From Massariosphaeria phaeospora (Eukaryota > Ascomycota > Dothideomycetes > Pleosporales), in the NCBI GenBank assembly GCA_011032825.1, contig JAADJZ010000001.1, positions 2,790,001-2,854,000 on the forward strand: a stretch of DNA of 64,000 bases. Reading direction: 5' to 3'. Each line of letters begins with the position of its first letter. Positions within the stretch are counted from its first letter, which is position 1. Below, piece after piece: positions 9,279 to 20,059 of the stretch. A program made the position numbers and the translations under genes. The notes beneath the pieces were generated by a model. The model had not been told where the DNA came from. It did no database searches and saw only the letters and a program-made list of their open reading frames with translations.

Positions 9279-11126
9279 ACGTAATCTACTACTAAGTAGA
9301 ACACTCTACTAAGTAGAACAGTTTCTGCCAAAAACCTCTACTCTCTTATCAACGCGACATGTTTCAACAACAAGACGCGCAATTATCTAACTAAGAAAGC
9401 AGAATTTAGCTTGCTCTTTCTGCTTATAATAGCCAACAATTCCAAAGCCTTCGACGCGCTGCTAAGGCATTTGAGGTACTTCTTACAACACTCTCTCGCT
9501 GACGCAAAGGAGTTACGCATCGCCTTGAAACTCGCCACGCTCAACATAAGCTCACTGCGACTAAAGAGCAAACGATTGTTCAATATATCCTCAACCTCGA
9601 TTCGCGAGGATTTGCGCCCCGGCTGTGCGAGGTGGCAGATATGGCTGATAAACTGCTAGCTGTACGCGGTGGTGAGCTAGTTGGCAAGCACTAGGCTAAG
9701 CGCTTCGTGACGCGTTTAGCTGAGCTTAAAATAGCCTTCAATCGAGCAAAAGATAGGCAGAGGATACTGCAGGAAGATCCTGCGGTTATTGGCGCGTGGT
9801 TTAAGCTGGTAGAGGAAACCAAAGCTAAGTACGGCGTCTATGACGACGACGTGCACAACTTTGATAAGACTAGCTTCTAGATAGGCGTAATTGGCTCTAT
9901 GAAAGTCGTTACAGGTTTAGAGAAACGCGCTCGTCCTAAGCTAGTCCAGCCAGGTGACCGCGAGTAGGTTACAGTGATCCAGAGCATCTACGCTACTAGG
10001 TACGCGATCCCGCTTTTCATTATCTACAAGAGACGCGTCTACATCTTAGCGTAGTACAAGAAGGCTTCAATACCGCGCAATTGGAAGCTCTCAGTTTCTA
10101 AGAACGGCTGGACCAACAACGCGCTTAATCTAGAGTAGTTGAAGCACTTTAACGCGCATACAAAGGCGCGCTAGGTAGGGGCATACAGGCTGCTTATACT
10201 CGACGGGCACAAGAGCTACCTCAACTAGGAGTTCAAGGACTATTGCCTTGAAAACAAGATCTTTACTTTCTGCATGCTACCTCACTCGTCGCACATTCTC
10301 TAGCTACTTAACGTAGTCTGCTTCTTGCTGTTAAAGCGCAAGTACTCTTAGCGTGTTAGAGACTTGGCACGCTGGCGCGTTTTCTATATCAACAAGAAAG
10401 CTTCCTGCTAGCCTTTAGAGACGCGTTTTTTGAGGTGTTTACAACAAAGAACTGCAAGAAAGCCTTTAAGGCCTCAAAGCTAGTTCCTATCAACGCGCAG
10501 GTAGTTCTTAATCGTCTTAAAGTACGGCTGTGTACCTCGCTACTATCTCTCGCACTAGAAACGCTGTAGCAGTTAAAAACACTAAGCAATACGCACGAGT
10601 TTAGATCTTAGTCAAAGCTTGTACGCGAGTTTTTTACTCGATTACTTATTACAGCCTAGACAGGCTTCTCTTAGCTTATAAAAAGTAGTAAGCTAATGCT
10701 GCACTAAAACGCGCTTCTTGCTGCCCGCAACAGAGAGCTTGAAAAGCAACTAGCAGAGATAACTAAGCAAAAATCGCGCAAAAGGAAGCAGATCTAGCAG
10801 AGTAGTACTATAGAGTATAAGAGTGCTGCAGCGCAGGTAGCTGCCGAAGCGTCTACAAGGCCTTAGCGATCAAAGAAAGCTCGTAGTAGTAGTAATTAAG
10901 AACGAGCTCAACTAGCTCTACGGCGCTGTAGGAACTGCGGCGGAACTAGGCACAATGCGCGAACGTGCAAAAAGAATACAAAAGCATTTTCTAAATTAGA
11001 TGCTAGCACGACGTACGTAGGCTCTTTGTTTAATAGAGATAAAATTAAAGATGCGTAACATAAGTTGGTTATGCCAAGGCTTTTTGTTCTACTTAGTAGA
11101 GTGTTCTACTTAGTAGTAGATTACGT
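9279..11126 (+). mobile_element. pogo/Fot1-like transposon B, 1848 bp, inserted in A
   Basis: Inverted repeats of about 42 bp start ACGTAATCTACTACTAAG (9279-9320) and mirror 11085-11126, with TA duplications at 9277-9278 and 11127-11128. The repeat carries the motif ctactaagtagaac twice. B is clearly less AT-rich than A, C, D and E, and its transposase can still be followed end to end apart from single stop codons, so it is the youngest or least mutated member here. It lies wholly inside A. Confidence 0.88.
9360..11060 (+). pseudogene. pogo/Fot1-like transposase of element B, interrupted by nonsense codons
   Basis: One frame can be followed for about 550 codons. Landmarks are EVLLTTLSRRRKGVTHRLET and LTATKEQTIVQYILNLDSRG (N-terminal HTH regions), YGVYDDDVHNFDKTSF (first catalytic Asp region), LLILDGHKSYL (second Asp region, DGH), CMLPHSSHIL (the LPPHTSH-like motif), and a C-terminal zinc-knuckle-like CRNCGGTGHNARTCKK reading near 10930-10975. 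Stops are nearly all TAG and fall where relatives have Trp or Gln: before AKRFVTR, VTVIQSIY, YKKASIP, LKHFNAH, EFKDYC and LLNVV. That is what CpA-to-TpA mutation on either strand makes from CAG and TGG. Non-functional as it stands. Confidence 0.82.
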
Positions 11127-11452
11127 TAAGTGTTTTAGACTACTAAGTACTATTTTTAATAGTAGGTAGTGTAAGCGTATAAAAGTGCACGTTAAGCTTT
11201 AAAATTACAGCTTTTAAGTTAAATAAAACTAAGCTAGCACTTTAAAAGCTTTTTTAAATATTGCTTTTTGTAATAAAAGCTTTGTAAGCGCTAATAAAGC
11301 ATAGCAGAAACTTAAGTTTAGTAATGTAGTTAATTTTGCAGCGTATTAAATTCTTAGCTTAGCGCTCGTACGCTTTTTTAAAAAGCAAAAAACAGCTTAC
11401 ATTAAGTAGCTGCAGAAAGTGCAACAAGTAAAAAAATATGCAAAAAGTAATA

Positions 11453-14400
11453 CCGTATCTGTGCACTTAATGTACGGATTTAGCTAATGCACGCTAAATA
11501 CTATAAACGCTTTATTAGAAATAAAACTATAAAGCTACTTACAATTAATATTATTACAAAATATTCTAGTAGAGTACTATATTAATACTTGCAATTAACT
11601 TGTGCTACTTATATTTATCTAAAAGCTTAACGTTGCAGTTGCTACGCGTTAGAATAGCTAAAGTAGCAAATACGCTTTCTAAGGCTTTCGTAGCATTTCT
11701 AGTATTAACGCTACGTTTGTAACGCTTTTTGCTTTGTAAAAATAGCTGCAAAGCTTTTTTTTTACTTTTTTGTAAAAATTGTAGAGCTTTTGTAGCGTTG
11801 CAAGCTTTTTTCTAGCAAGCGCGCTCTGCTGCTTTTTTTGCTATCTTTTTTTTTTTTGCTACTTTAGCTGCTTTCTGCGCTACACGCTTTTCTTTTGCAA
11901 TTTTCTTTTTGTACAGCTTAGCTGCTTTTCTTAGCTTTGCTATCTTTGCTTTTTAAAGTTGCTGTTTTTAATTTTTCTACTCTTTAATTAACTAACGAAC
12001 ACGTGCTTTCTTTACTTTCTTTAGTAACTAGAAAATAGCTTTACTATAATACTTCTAGCGCTGTTGAAAGTCTAGAGCTTTGCTTTTTTTCTTACGCTTT
12101 TTTTTAATAGATAGAGCTTGCTTCAGCCTATTTATCTTATAGTTAATTAAATTATTTTGAACAAATAGGTAGTAAAGCGATTAACGAAGCTTTTGTGTAT
12201 TTTTACTACTTTAATTGCTTACTACAAAGCGTACAAGCTTATTTATCTTTTTCTAATTATAATTGCTAAGTAATAATATAGAGTTTTCTTTTAATTCTTT
12301 AGTTTTAGTAAATCTATTAAAAATGGAATTAGAATTAGAAAGTAATATGCTTGTTGTTTTAAAAAAGCTAAAAATTGTTAATTCTTTAAAAGAGGTTTTC
12401 TACGCTTTCTAGAATAGTAGAAAAAAGTTGCTTCTAGTAATAAAAAAAAACTTTAGCTTGTTTAAAAGTAGTTTGATAGTTTTACTAAGTAGGTAACGTA
12501 TTGGATTACTAAGCTAGCTAGATTACTAAGCTAGCTACTTTTCCTTAGCACAACCAACTTATCTTAAAGAATATTAAACTAATTGCTATTAAACAAGGAA
12601 CCTGCGTACGTTGTGCTAGCTTTAAATTTAAAAGCTTTTTTTTGTATTTTTTTAGTAGGTTTGAGTATTGTGCTTTGTATTACTACAGTTTCTACAGCGC
12701 CGTAGAGCTAGTTGTGCTTTTTTTTAACTTTTTCTACTACGCGCTTTCTTTAATAGCTAAAGTGCTGTAGACGCTTTAGTAGCTACTTGCGCTAATTCGT
12801 TACTATACTCTATTATGCTACTTGTTTAAATTCGCTTCTGTTTTCGTAATTTTCTTTTTGTTGCTTCTTTAATAGTTTTTTTAAAGCTAGAAATTCGATT
12901 GCGCATTAGCTTAACTTAATAGGCTATCTAGTAGAACTCTTTGACAAGCTAGTTAACTCTATTCTTTAGAGATAATAGAAATAAACTAAGCTTAGTAGTA
13001 ATAAGCTTTGATTGCGATTCAAATTCAAGCGTATTGCTTGGAGTTTTTGACTACTACGGCGTCTTTGGTGCGAAAAGTAGTAGCGAAGTACGTAGCCGTA
13101 CTTTAAAGCGATTAAGTACTACTTGCGCATTAATAAAAACTAGCTTTAAAGCTTTAAAAGCTTTTTTACAATTCTTTGTTGTAAACACTTTAAAAAACGC
13201 GTTTCTAAAGGCTAGCAGAAAGCTTTTTTTGTTGATATAGAAAACGCGCTAGCGCGCTAAGTTCCAAACGCGTTAAAAGTACTTTAGCTTTAGCAGCAAA
13301 AAGCAAACTACATTTAGTAGCTAGAAAATATAAAATAAATAAGCTAGCATGCAAAGCGTAAGAATCTTGTTTTTAAAGCAATAGTTTTTGAAATTCTAAA
13401 ATTAGTAGCTCTTATAGCTGTTTAGAATAAGTAGCTAATACTTTTTTACCTAACGCGCTTTTGTATGCGCGTTAAAATGCTTTAACTATTTAAAACTAAA
13501 AGCGTTGTTTGTCTAGCTGTTCTTAAAAACTAAAAGCTTTTAATTGCTAAGTATAAAATTTTCTTTGTACTATGCTAAAATGTAAACGCGCTTTTTGTAG
13601 ATAATAAATAGCAGAATTGCGTACTTTGCAGCGCAGATGCTTTAAATAACTATTACTTACTCTTAATTACCTAGCTAGATTAAATTAAGTTGAGTACGTT
13701 TTTAAAAGCTTGTAACAACTTTTATAAACTTAATTACGCTTATTTAAAAGCTAGTTTTGTTAAAGTTGTGCACATTATTGTTGTAGATGCTGTACGTAGC
13801 TTTAGTATCTTTAACAAGTTTAAACTACGCGCTAATTACTTTAGAATTTTTTTGTTGTATTATTTGCTAGTTTTTTGCTTAATTAAAAGCTATTTTAAGC
13901 TTGCTTAAACGCGTTACAAATCTATTAGCTTAGTTTTTGCCTACTAGCTTTTTACTTTGCGCAGCTATTAGTTTATTTTTTATATCTCTTACTTTAGACA
14001 GCCGAAAAGCAAATTCTTGCGAATTAAAGTTGAGAATATGTTAGACAATTGTTTGCTTTTTAGTCGTAGTAAGCTTCTAGCAATTAAGTTGTGTTTAAAG
14101 TTAAAATGCAATTTCGTTAAGCTAATTAGAGAGTTTTTAGTAATTAACGTTAAACGATGTAGTAGCGCGTTGTAGACTTTAGAATTAGCTAGCTTTATAA
14201 GCTTAGATTGCGATATCAATTCTGCTTTCTTGTTTAGTAAGTATTGCGTTGCTTAGTTAAAGCATCGTAGGCTAATAATAGAGTTGGTAGTGCTAAGAAA
14301 AAGTAGCTAGCTTGGTAATCTAGCTAGCTTGGTAATTTAATACGTTAGTTGATAAAAGCTTAAATATTACTACATTAAGTAGCTAAAGCGTATAAGTTAA

Positions 14401-15411
14401 ATAAAAAAGTAAAATAACAAAAAAATAATTGTTTTAATTATAGTAGTTGATAAAATCTATAGTAATATAAGGTCCGTAGCTATCTAGAATTAAAAGTTAA
14501 TAAAATCGTTGAGTTTTTTTTTTGTACAGCGATTAAACACTTGCTTAAGCTAAGCAAGTTTAATATCGTTGTTCGTTTAGCTAGAAAGTAATTAAGTAAT
14601 AAATACTAAGTATTTTTTTGCTTAGATATTGTTTACCTAGCTTAATTAAATGCTTTTGTTAGCAGCTTTATAAATAAAGCTTAAAAGCAAAGCAAATCTA
14701 TTAGCGCATATACATGCTAGAAGCGTAATCTATGCATAATTTCTATTTTAGATTAATACTCTAACTTTTTTTTTCTTCTACATTCGTTTACTAAATATTC
14801 TTTTTAATTTACTAATAATGCTAATTAAAAAGCTTTTTTCGTTTATATTGTAGGTATAACGAGAATTTATTTAATATTACTTAATCTTGCTATGTAGAAA
14901 ATAAAAGTAGAAGCAATATTTATTTTTTAAATTAGCTTTGTAGCGATTGCTATTTATGCTAACTATTTATTGTAATATAAAATAAATGCTGTGTTAGTTA
15001 ATAAAGCAAGTAACCTAGCTTTTGCTAACTAGCTTTTTAGCTATTGTTAATGCAAAATTTTGTATTATTTCTTTTGTAGAAAGTATATGTTTTTTGTAAG
15101 TTATTTAATATATCGCACAAGCTTCTACTTTTGCTATAAGTTAAGTTTTTGTTAATTGTTTGCAGTAGCTGCACGCGACGCTGTAACACTTTAGTATCTT
15201 TGCAATAGTATACTACGATTAATACTACGTCTAGTAGCAATTTCTATATATAAAAAATCTTCTTCTAGCTTTTGCAATTTGATTTTATTAATTGCAGCTT
15301 AAATAGAGTCTATAGTAGTAGAGTTGTTGCGTGTTAAAAATTAAAAAGTTTTAACGTGTTTAGTATTCAGCGTGCATTAGCTAAATTCGTGCATTAAGTG
15401 CACGAACACGG
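11453..15411 (-). mobile_element. pogo/Fot1-like transposon C, inserted in A and split by D
   Basis: About 49 bp inverted repeats begin CCGTATCTGTGCACTTAATG at 11453, mirrored by CATTAAGTGCACGAACACGG ending at 15411. TA flanks both ends (11451-11452 and 15412-15413). Length without D is about 2.1 kb, as in element G. The minus strand from the right end starts with a relative of G's N terminus (NNSTTIDSI, then AAINKIKLQKLEEDF) and continues with LVRYIK and a match to the G segment IIQNFAL. It is AT-rich and full of stop codons. D interrupts its interior. Confidence 0.8.
12496..14345 (-). mobile_element. pogo/Fot1-like transposon D, 1850 bp, inserted in C
   Basis: The left end ACGTATTGGATTACTAAGC (12496) mirrors the right end, which terminates at 14345, with TA on both sides (12494-12495 and 14346-14347). 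The inverted repeat holds a doubled motif (gattactaagctagcta twice). The transposase reads on the minus strand and is a close relative of B's: the same order is seen from LRLKSKQLSNI near 14050 to a sequence near 12700 complementary to B's 3' coding part at about 10910. It is more strongly RIP-mutated than B. It is the innermost layer of the nest. Confidence 0.83.
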
Positions 15412-16410
15412 TAATATTGCTTTTCTTGTAGTACTTTTAGAAAGCAAAAAAGTCGTAGCTTTTATAGTTGTTAATAATAAGTAAACGTACTTTTCTAAAA
15501 GTACGTTTTTTTGTATAGTTATTAAAGTACTTTAACTATTTAAAGCTAAGTTTATTTGTTGTTTAGCTATTTTTAAAAACTGCGATAACCTAGTTGCAAA
15601 GTAAGCTATTTTTTTTTGTACTAAGCAAAAAAGTAGTTCTTGCTCTAAAAAATAATAAAAAGTAGAATAGCTTACTCTATTGCGTTAACGCTTTGCACTA
15701 CTGTTGTTTACTTTGTATTACTTTGCTACACTATCTTTAGCTATTTTTAACGCTCTAAGCTAGTAATTACTGCGCTTGTTAAAATCTAGCTTATTATAAA
15801 GCTTGTTTTATTAAAGTTGTAAGTATTCTTGTTTACTACGCTGTACTTAGCTTTTATATTTGCTACAAGCTTAAACTAGTTGCTAACAAGCTTAAAGTCT
15901 TTGCAGAAAGCTCTTTTATAGTTGTACTTTTAATTAAACTTAACTTAAAGCTTAGGTTAACGCTTAACGAACGTTGCAGCTTAGTTAATACTAACTAGTA
16001 GCTAGCTTCGTTTTGCGAGTAGTAGGTTAGCTCTATTTGTTAAACTAGCAAGCCTAAGTAGAAAACCTTGCGTGTTAAGTTTAATTGCAAAGTTTCTAAT
16101 TACTTTCTTTTCTACTAAACAAAGTTTTATTAAGTTAAGTATGCAATTGCGTTGTAGAAGTATTTTAGCAAGCTAATTGCTTAGTATTTTTTGCAAAATG
16201 TTGTAGATTAATGCAGCGCGTTGCTGTAAAAGTATTGCGTTGCATTTAATAGCTTAAATTGCAAGCTATATTTGCTTTTTTTTTTAAAGCTAGTAGCGCG
16301 TTATGTAGTTAAGCTATTGCGTTGTAAAAAAAAAAAAGTAGATATTAGTAAAAAGCTTAGCGTAGGTAAGTAACTTGCTTGTGTAAGCAACTTGTTTGTA
16401 GAGTACGTTA

Positions 16411-16646
16411 ACAGTAAAAAACCGTATAGCTACGCAAAAGCTTTAGAATTTGCTAGCTCTAAAAGCTTTATAAGTAGAAAGAAATTTGCTTTTGTATTTA
16501 CGTAATTGCGCGTTTGTAAGTGTAAGCATAGTAAAAGCAAGTTAGTATTCGTAGTTTTAGCATTTTTTTGGCTAAGTTACTAGTATAGCTAAGTTACTAG
16601 TAGTTTACGTTATAAATAACTAACTAAGTTAACTTAATTAGTTATA
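16411..16646. repeat. Right-end relic of another pogo-like element and a palindrome
   Basis: Near 16571-16610 the sequence contains gctaagttactagta twice and ends TTTACGT followed by TA. That is the architecture of the right ends of A, B and D (doubled motif, then ACGT, then TA). No matching left end was found. The 40 bp that follow, to the start of E, form a near-palindrome centred on GTTAAC at 16628-16633. Confidence 0.45.
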
Positions 16647-17887
16647 ACGTAAAGCACTAGCGAACTCGCTACACTAGTAAACTCGCTAAAATTTCTTAGC
16701 ACTACTACCTCTTCTATTAACGCGATATAGCTTAATTAACTAACGCGTTATTACACTAATACAAAGAAAAACTTTAGCTTGCTTTTAAAGCTTATAATTC
16801 TAGCTAATTTCAAAGCTATTAAGCTATAGCTATTGCTTTTAACGTTAAATACTAAACTCTTAACAAACGCGCTAGAGAAATTTTATTTTAAGCTTAAATA
16901 CAACTTACATTTTTAAAGCTTACTACAACTAAAGAGCAAACAAGTATCTAATATATTCTTAACTTTAATTCGCAAGAATTTGCCTTTCGGCTGTTTAAAG
17001 TAAGAAATATAAAAAATAAACTAGTAGCTGCGCAAAGTAAAGAGCTAGTAGGCAAAAACTAGGCTAAAAGATTTGTAACGCGTTTAAGCAAGCTTAAAAT
17101 AGCTTTTAATTAAGCAAAAAACTAGCAAATAATACAACAAGAAAATTCTAAAGTAATTAGCGCGTAGTTTAAACTTGTTAGAGATACTAAAGCTACGTAC
17201 AGCATCTACGACAATAATGTGCACAACTTTAACAAAACTAGCTTTTAAATAAGCGTAATTAAGTTTATAAAAGTTGTTACAAGCTTTTAAAAACGTACTT
17301 AACTTAATTTAATCTAGCTAGGCAATTAAGAGTAAGTAATAGTTATTCAAAGCATCTGCGCTGCAAAGTACGCAATTCTGCTATTTATTATCTACAAAAA
17401 GCGCGTTTACATTTTAGCATAGTACAAAAAGAATTTTATACTTAGCAATTAAAAGCTTTTAGTTTTTAAGAACAGCTAAACAAACAACGCTTTTAGTTTT
17501 AAATAGTTAAAGCATTTTAACGCGCATACAAAAGCGCGTTAGGTAAAAAAGTATTAACTACTTATTCTAAACAGCTATAAAAGCTACTAATTTTAGAATT
17601 TCAAAAACTATTGCTTTAAAAACAAGATTTTTACGCTTTGCATGCTAGTTTATTTATTTTATATTCTTTAGCTGCTAGATGTAGTTTGCTTTTTGCTGCT
17701 AAAGTTAAAGTACTTTCAACGCGTTTAGAACTTAGCGCGCTAGCGCGTTTTCTATATTAACAAAGAAAGCTTTCTGCTAGCCTTTAAAAACGCGTTTTTT
17801 AAAGTGTTTACAATAGAAAACTACAAAAAAGCTTTTAAAGCTTTAGAACTAGTTTCTATTAACGCGTAGGTAGTTTTTAATTATTTT
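16647..17887 (+). mobile_element. pogo/Fot1-like transposon E, 3'-truncated copy
   Basis: The left end starts ACGTAAAGCACTAGCGAACT after TA at 16645-16646, with a doubled motif (cactagcgaactcgcta, then cactagtaaactcgcta). The + strand is a strongly mutated relative of B, with recognisable pieces such as LKSKQVSNIF and the region before NFNKTSF. Similarity stops abruptly at about 17887, at the point equivalent to B position 10515. Beyond it the sequence is GC-rich and unrelated. No right inverted repeat is present, so E was truncated by deletion or rearrangement, and its breakpoint is the edge of the AT-rich block. Confidence 0.75.
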
Positions 17888-19320
17888 AGCCTCTTTCTCG
17901 TACGCCGCTAACCGCACCTTAGCTCGCAGGAGCTCTTTCTCGACTTCGCTTCTCTGGCGACGTTAGCACATTCGGCGCATATCTCACGACCCTGCCAAAC
18001 CCGTTAGGGGGACGACCCTGCACACAGGGATTGGGCCTCGACACCGGAGACGCCAACGAGCTGCGCAGACACCTCAATCTCGTTAACGACTTCGATCTTT
18101 CCGCACCCCAAAGTACGGCGCTGAGGCTACCGACAGCTAACGACAAGCAACCGGCCCCCGATCTCCGCCCGCGGTGTTGCGAGGCTCACCCTTGCGGCTA
18201 TCGCGCACATGAAAACAATTGTTCGGGAGGAAAGGGAAGGAACAGGAGGAGCGTCGCAAGGCTCTGGGGGGGAAGTAGGATGAGTGCGGCTTGCGGGATC
18301 CAGTGGACCAGAAACGAATCTCGCACAGCTGGCCGACCTGGGGCGCTGAAACGACAGCTGCTCTCGTCGCGACTCGTGGCCATGAACGACGGTCCGGCAA
18401 GAGGAATGCCGCAAGGCTCTGGACGCACAGAATGAGACAGAACGCCTCAAGCCTCTAGAGGGGTATGCGCATGGCCTAGAGATGGAGAAAGAGTAGGTGC
18501 ACTTCGAGGAACTGGAGGCGCATAAACATCGTGGTCAGCACCGTGAGGTCATTGAAAATATTCGCCCGAGTCCGATACAGACACCAGTTATCAAGACGCG
18601 CATGCACGGCCAGACGGAGACACGAACCGCTATCGCCACCAACCCGGTATCTCCGCAGAGCCACCCCGACAAGAACCTATGGTCGCCATCCATGGACGAT
18701 AACGAGGATACGAAGGAGTGCTGAGAGGACTGGCACGTTCGACTCCAAATTGCAGCAACCGATGTGCAAAAGAACGAGTGGATGTTTGCCGAGATGCGAA
18801 AGACTGGTGGAGGAAACAAACGGCGGAGGAGTATGTCGTGCACCGACAGCGGAGATGTAGCAAACGCCAGCGCGTGTCGCCGGATGTTCCGTTGGAATAT
18901 ACATGATCGACGTGAGACTCGTTATAAGTATGCGCGAGAATTGTCATGAGATTTCCCGAGCAACTGCAGCAGACGTGAACACCCGACACAATCCAGCGTC
19001 CAACCTCGGTACCAGGAAGCGCAGCGTGCGAGTGCGATGTTCAGTCTGCCCATCAGGGTCACCCATCAATGAGGCTCCCCGCAACGAGTTTGAGCTTTGC
19101 GAAAACTTCCTCTACTCAAAGAGTAGCAGAGCGCGGGATGAGTTTAAGCGATGTCATGGTTGCGTCGAGGAACATGTCCTGTGCGTATTCTATGCGCATT
19201 TCGAGCTCTTGGCCGCGTTCCCCACGCCTTCTGAACCCGACTCGCTGTGGAAATCCAGGAGATGCTTTCCCAGCGCGAGCCTACATAGACATTTACGTAT
19301 CATCGTAGTATACCCTTAAC
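17888..19320. other. Decayed coding sequence, unrecognised
   Basis: GC content jumps here. Many short open frames overlap on both strands, none convincing. On the minus strand next to the junction a helical segment can be read (EVEKELLRAKVRLAAYEKEA). On the + strand near 18420-18560 another helical, charged stretch is visible (NETERLKPLEGYAHGLEMEK, a stop, then VHFEELEAHKHRGQHREVIE). Both look like remnants of coiled-coil proteins broken by stop codons. No gene can be called. Confidence 0.35.
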
Positions 19321-19324
19321 TCCT

Positions 19325-19830
19325 TATTTTGCTCTTCTAGCGCTCGCCGGTACATCTTCTCTACTTCCTCGTACTTCTTCTAGCAATACAGCACATTCGC
19401 CAAAGTGTTAAGACTCTTTAGTGTTTCGACACGATCCAACCCGAGCACACGTTCATAAGCTGTGACGGGCTTCGCTGCTCCTGCATGCCCTGTCTGATAT
19501 CTCCTTTTCTCATATAGATACCGCGTAGCCTTCGTGAGCAACTCCGCCCATGCCTTAAATATTAACAACTGCCTAGAACTCGACTCAGCGTCCAAGAGCT
19601 TTTCGACCTGCGGAATCACACCATACGGGAAGAGTGAGATGTCGAAGAATCAACTGCCCATTGGGGACGTCCTAAGCCAACAGCTTGATAAACTTCCCCT
19701 TCCACTGCTCCGCCTCGCCCACCGAGGACAGCCACAGTCGCGTGCAGAAATGCACCCAACGGGGGATCTCCCGCATTTCATAACCCGCCGTGTCACCCGC
19801 TGTTATCATTGTCATGACTAATTAGTAGGG
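19325..19830 (-). pseudogene. TPR-repeat protein remnant (kinesin-light-chain-like)
   Basis: The minus strand encodes pieces of a fungal TPR protein of the kind often fused to NB-ARC or NACHT modules. Visible are AEQWKGKFIKLLA (about 19700), then ESSSRQLLIFKAWAELLTKA and YERVLGLDRVETLKSLNTLA, then NVLYC, a TAG, KKYEEVEKMYRRALEEQNKE. The last part is the canonical TPR consensus, and the TAG lies where Gln is usual, again a CAG-to-TAG change. Frames shift and no start or NB-ARC motifs are seen. It borders the AT-rich transposon block, so RIP may have leaked in, or it may be a duplicated gene. Confidence 0.6.
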
Positions 19831-20059
19831 TTTTCGTGTGCTGGCCTCGCAAGCTCTGCCTTTAGGTACTCTTTACGAACCTATAGCATATTATTCTTCT
19901 TGCAAACGAGCAGATATATTGAGTACAAGTCAAGGAGATCTAATAATCAAAGGAACGGATTCGCGGTACATCATATTCTCTGCCCTGGCTTCTCCCTTCC
20001 AAGTTTTTCCCAAATTACAACCGCATGAAGCCTCTCCGCTGGACCTACGGACACTGATC

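Larger units (their letters stand above)
8716..16408 (-). mobile_element. pogo/Fot1-like transposon A, the outermost shell of a nested stack
   Basis: The inverted repeat starts ACGTACTCTACGAGCGAG at 8716 and reappears, with a few C-to-T changes, ending at 16408. TA dinucleotides flank both ends (8714-8715 and 16409-16410). The repeat contains a doubled motif (gagttgcttacacaagcaagttgcttac). The span of 7.7 kb includes two later insertions, B and C; without them about 1.88 kb remains, the same length as B and D. What remains of its own transposase reads on the minus strand from the right end and is heavily decayed. It is the oldest layer of the A/B/C/D nest. Confidence 0.8.

Noticed and set aside
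13034..13908. Short ORFs in the AT-rich block
   Set aside because: They lie within transposon D, some antisense to its transposase; not independent genes.
8716..16408. Interpretation of the long inverted repeats as a CRISPR array or a large single transposon
   Set aside because: Repeats occur as nested TA-flanked pairs enclosing transposase fragments of standard size; eukaryotic context excludes CRISPR.
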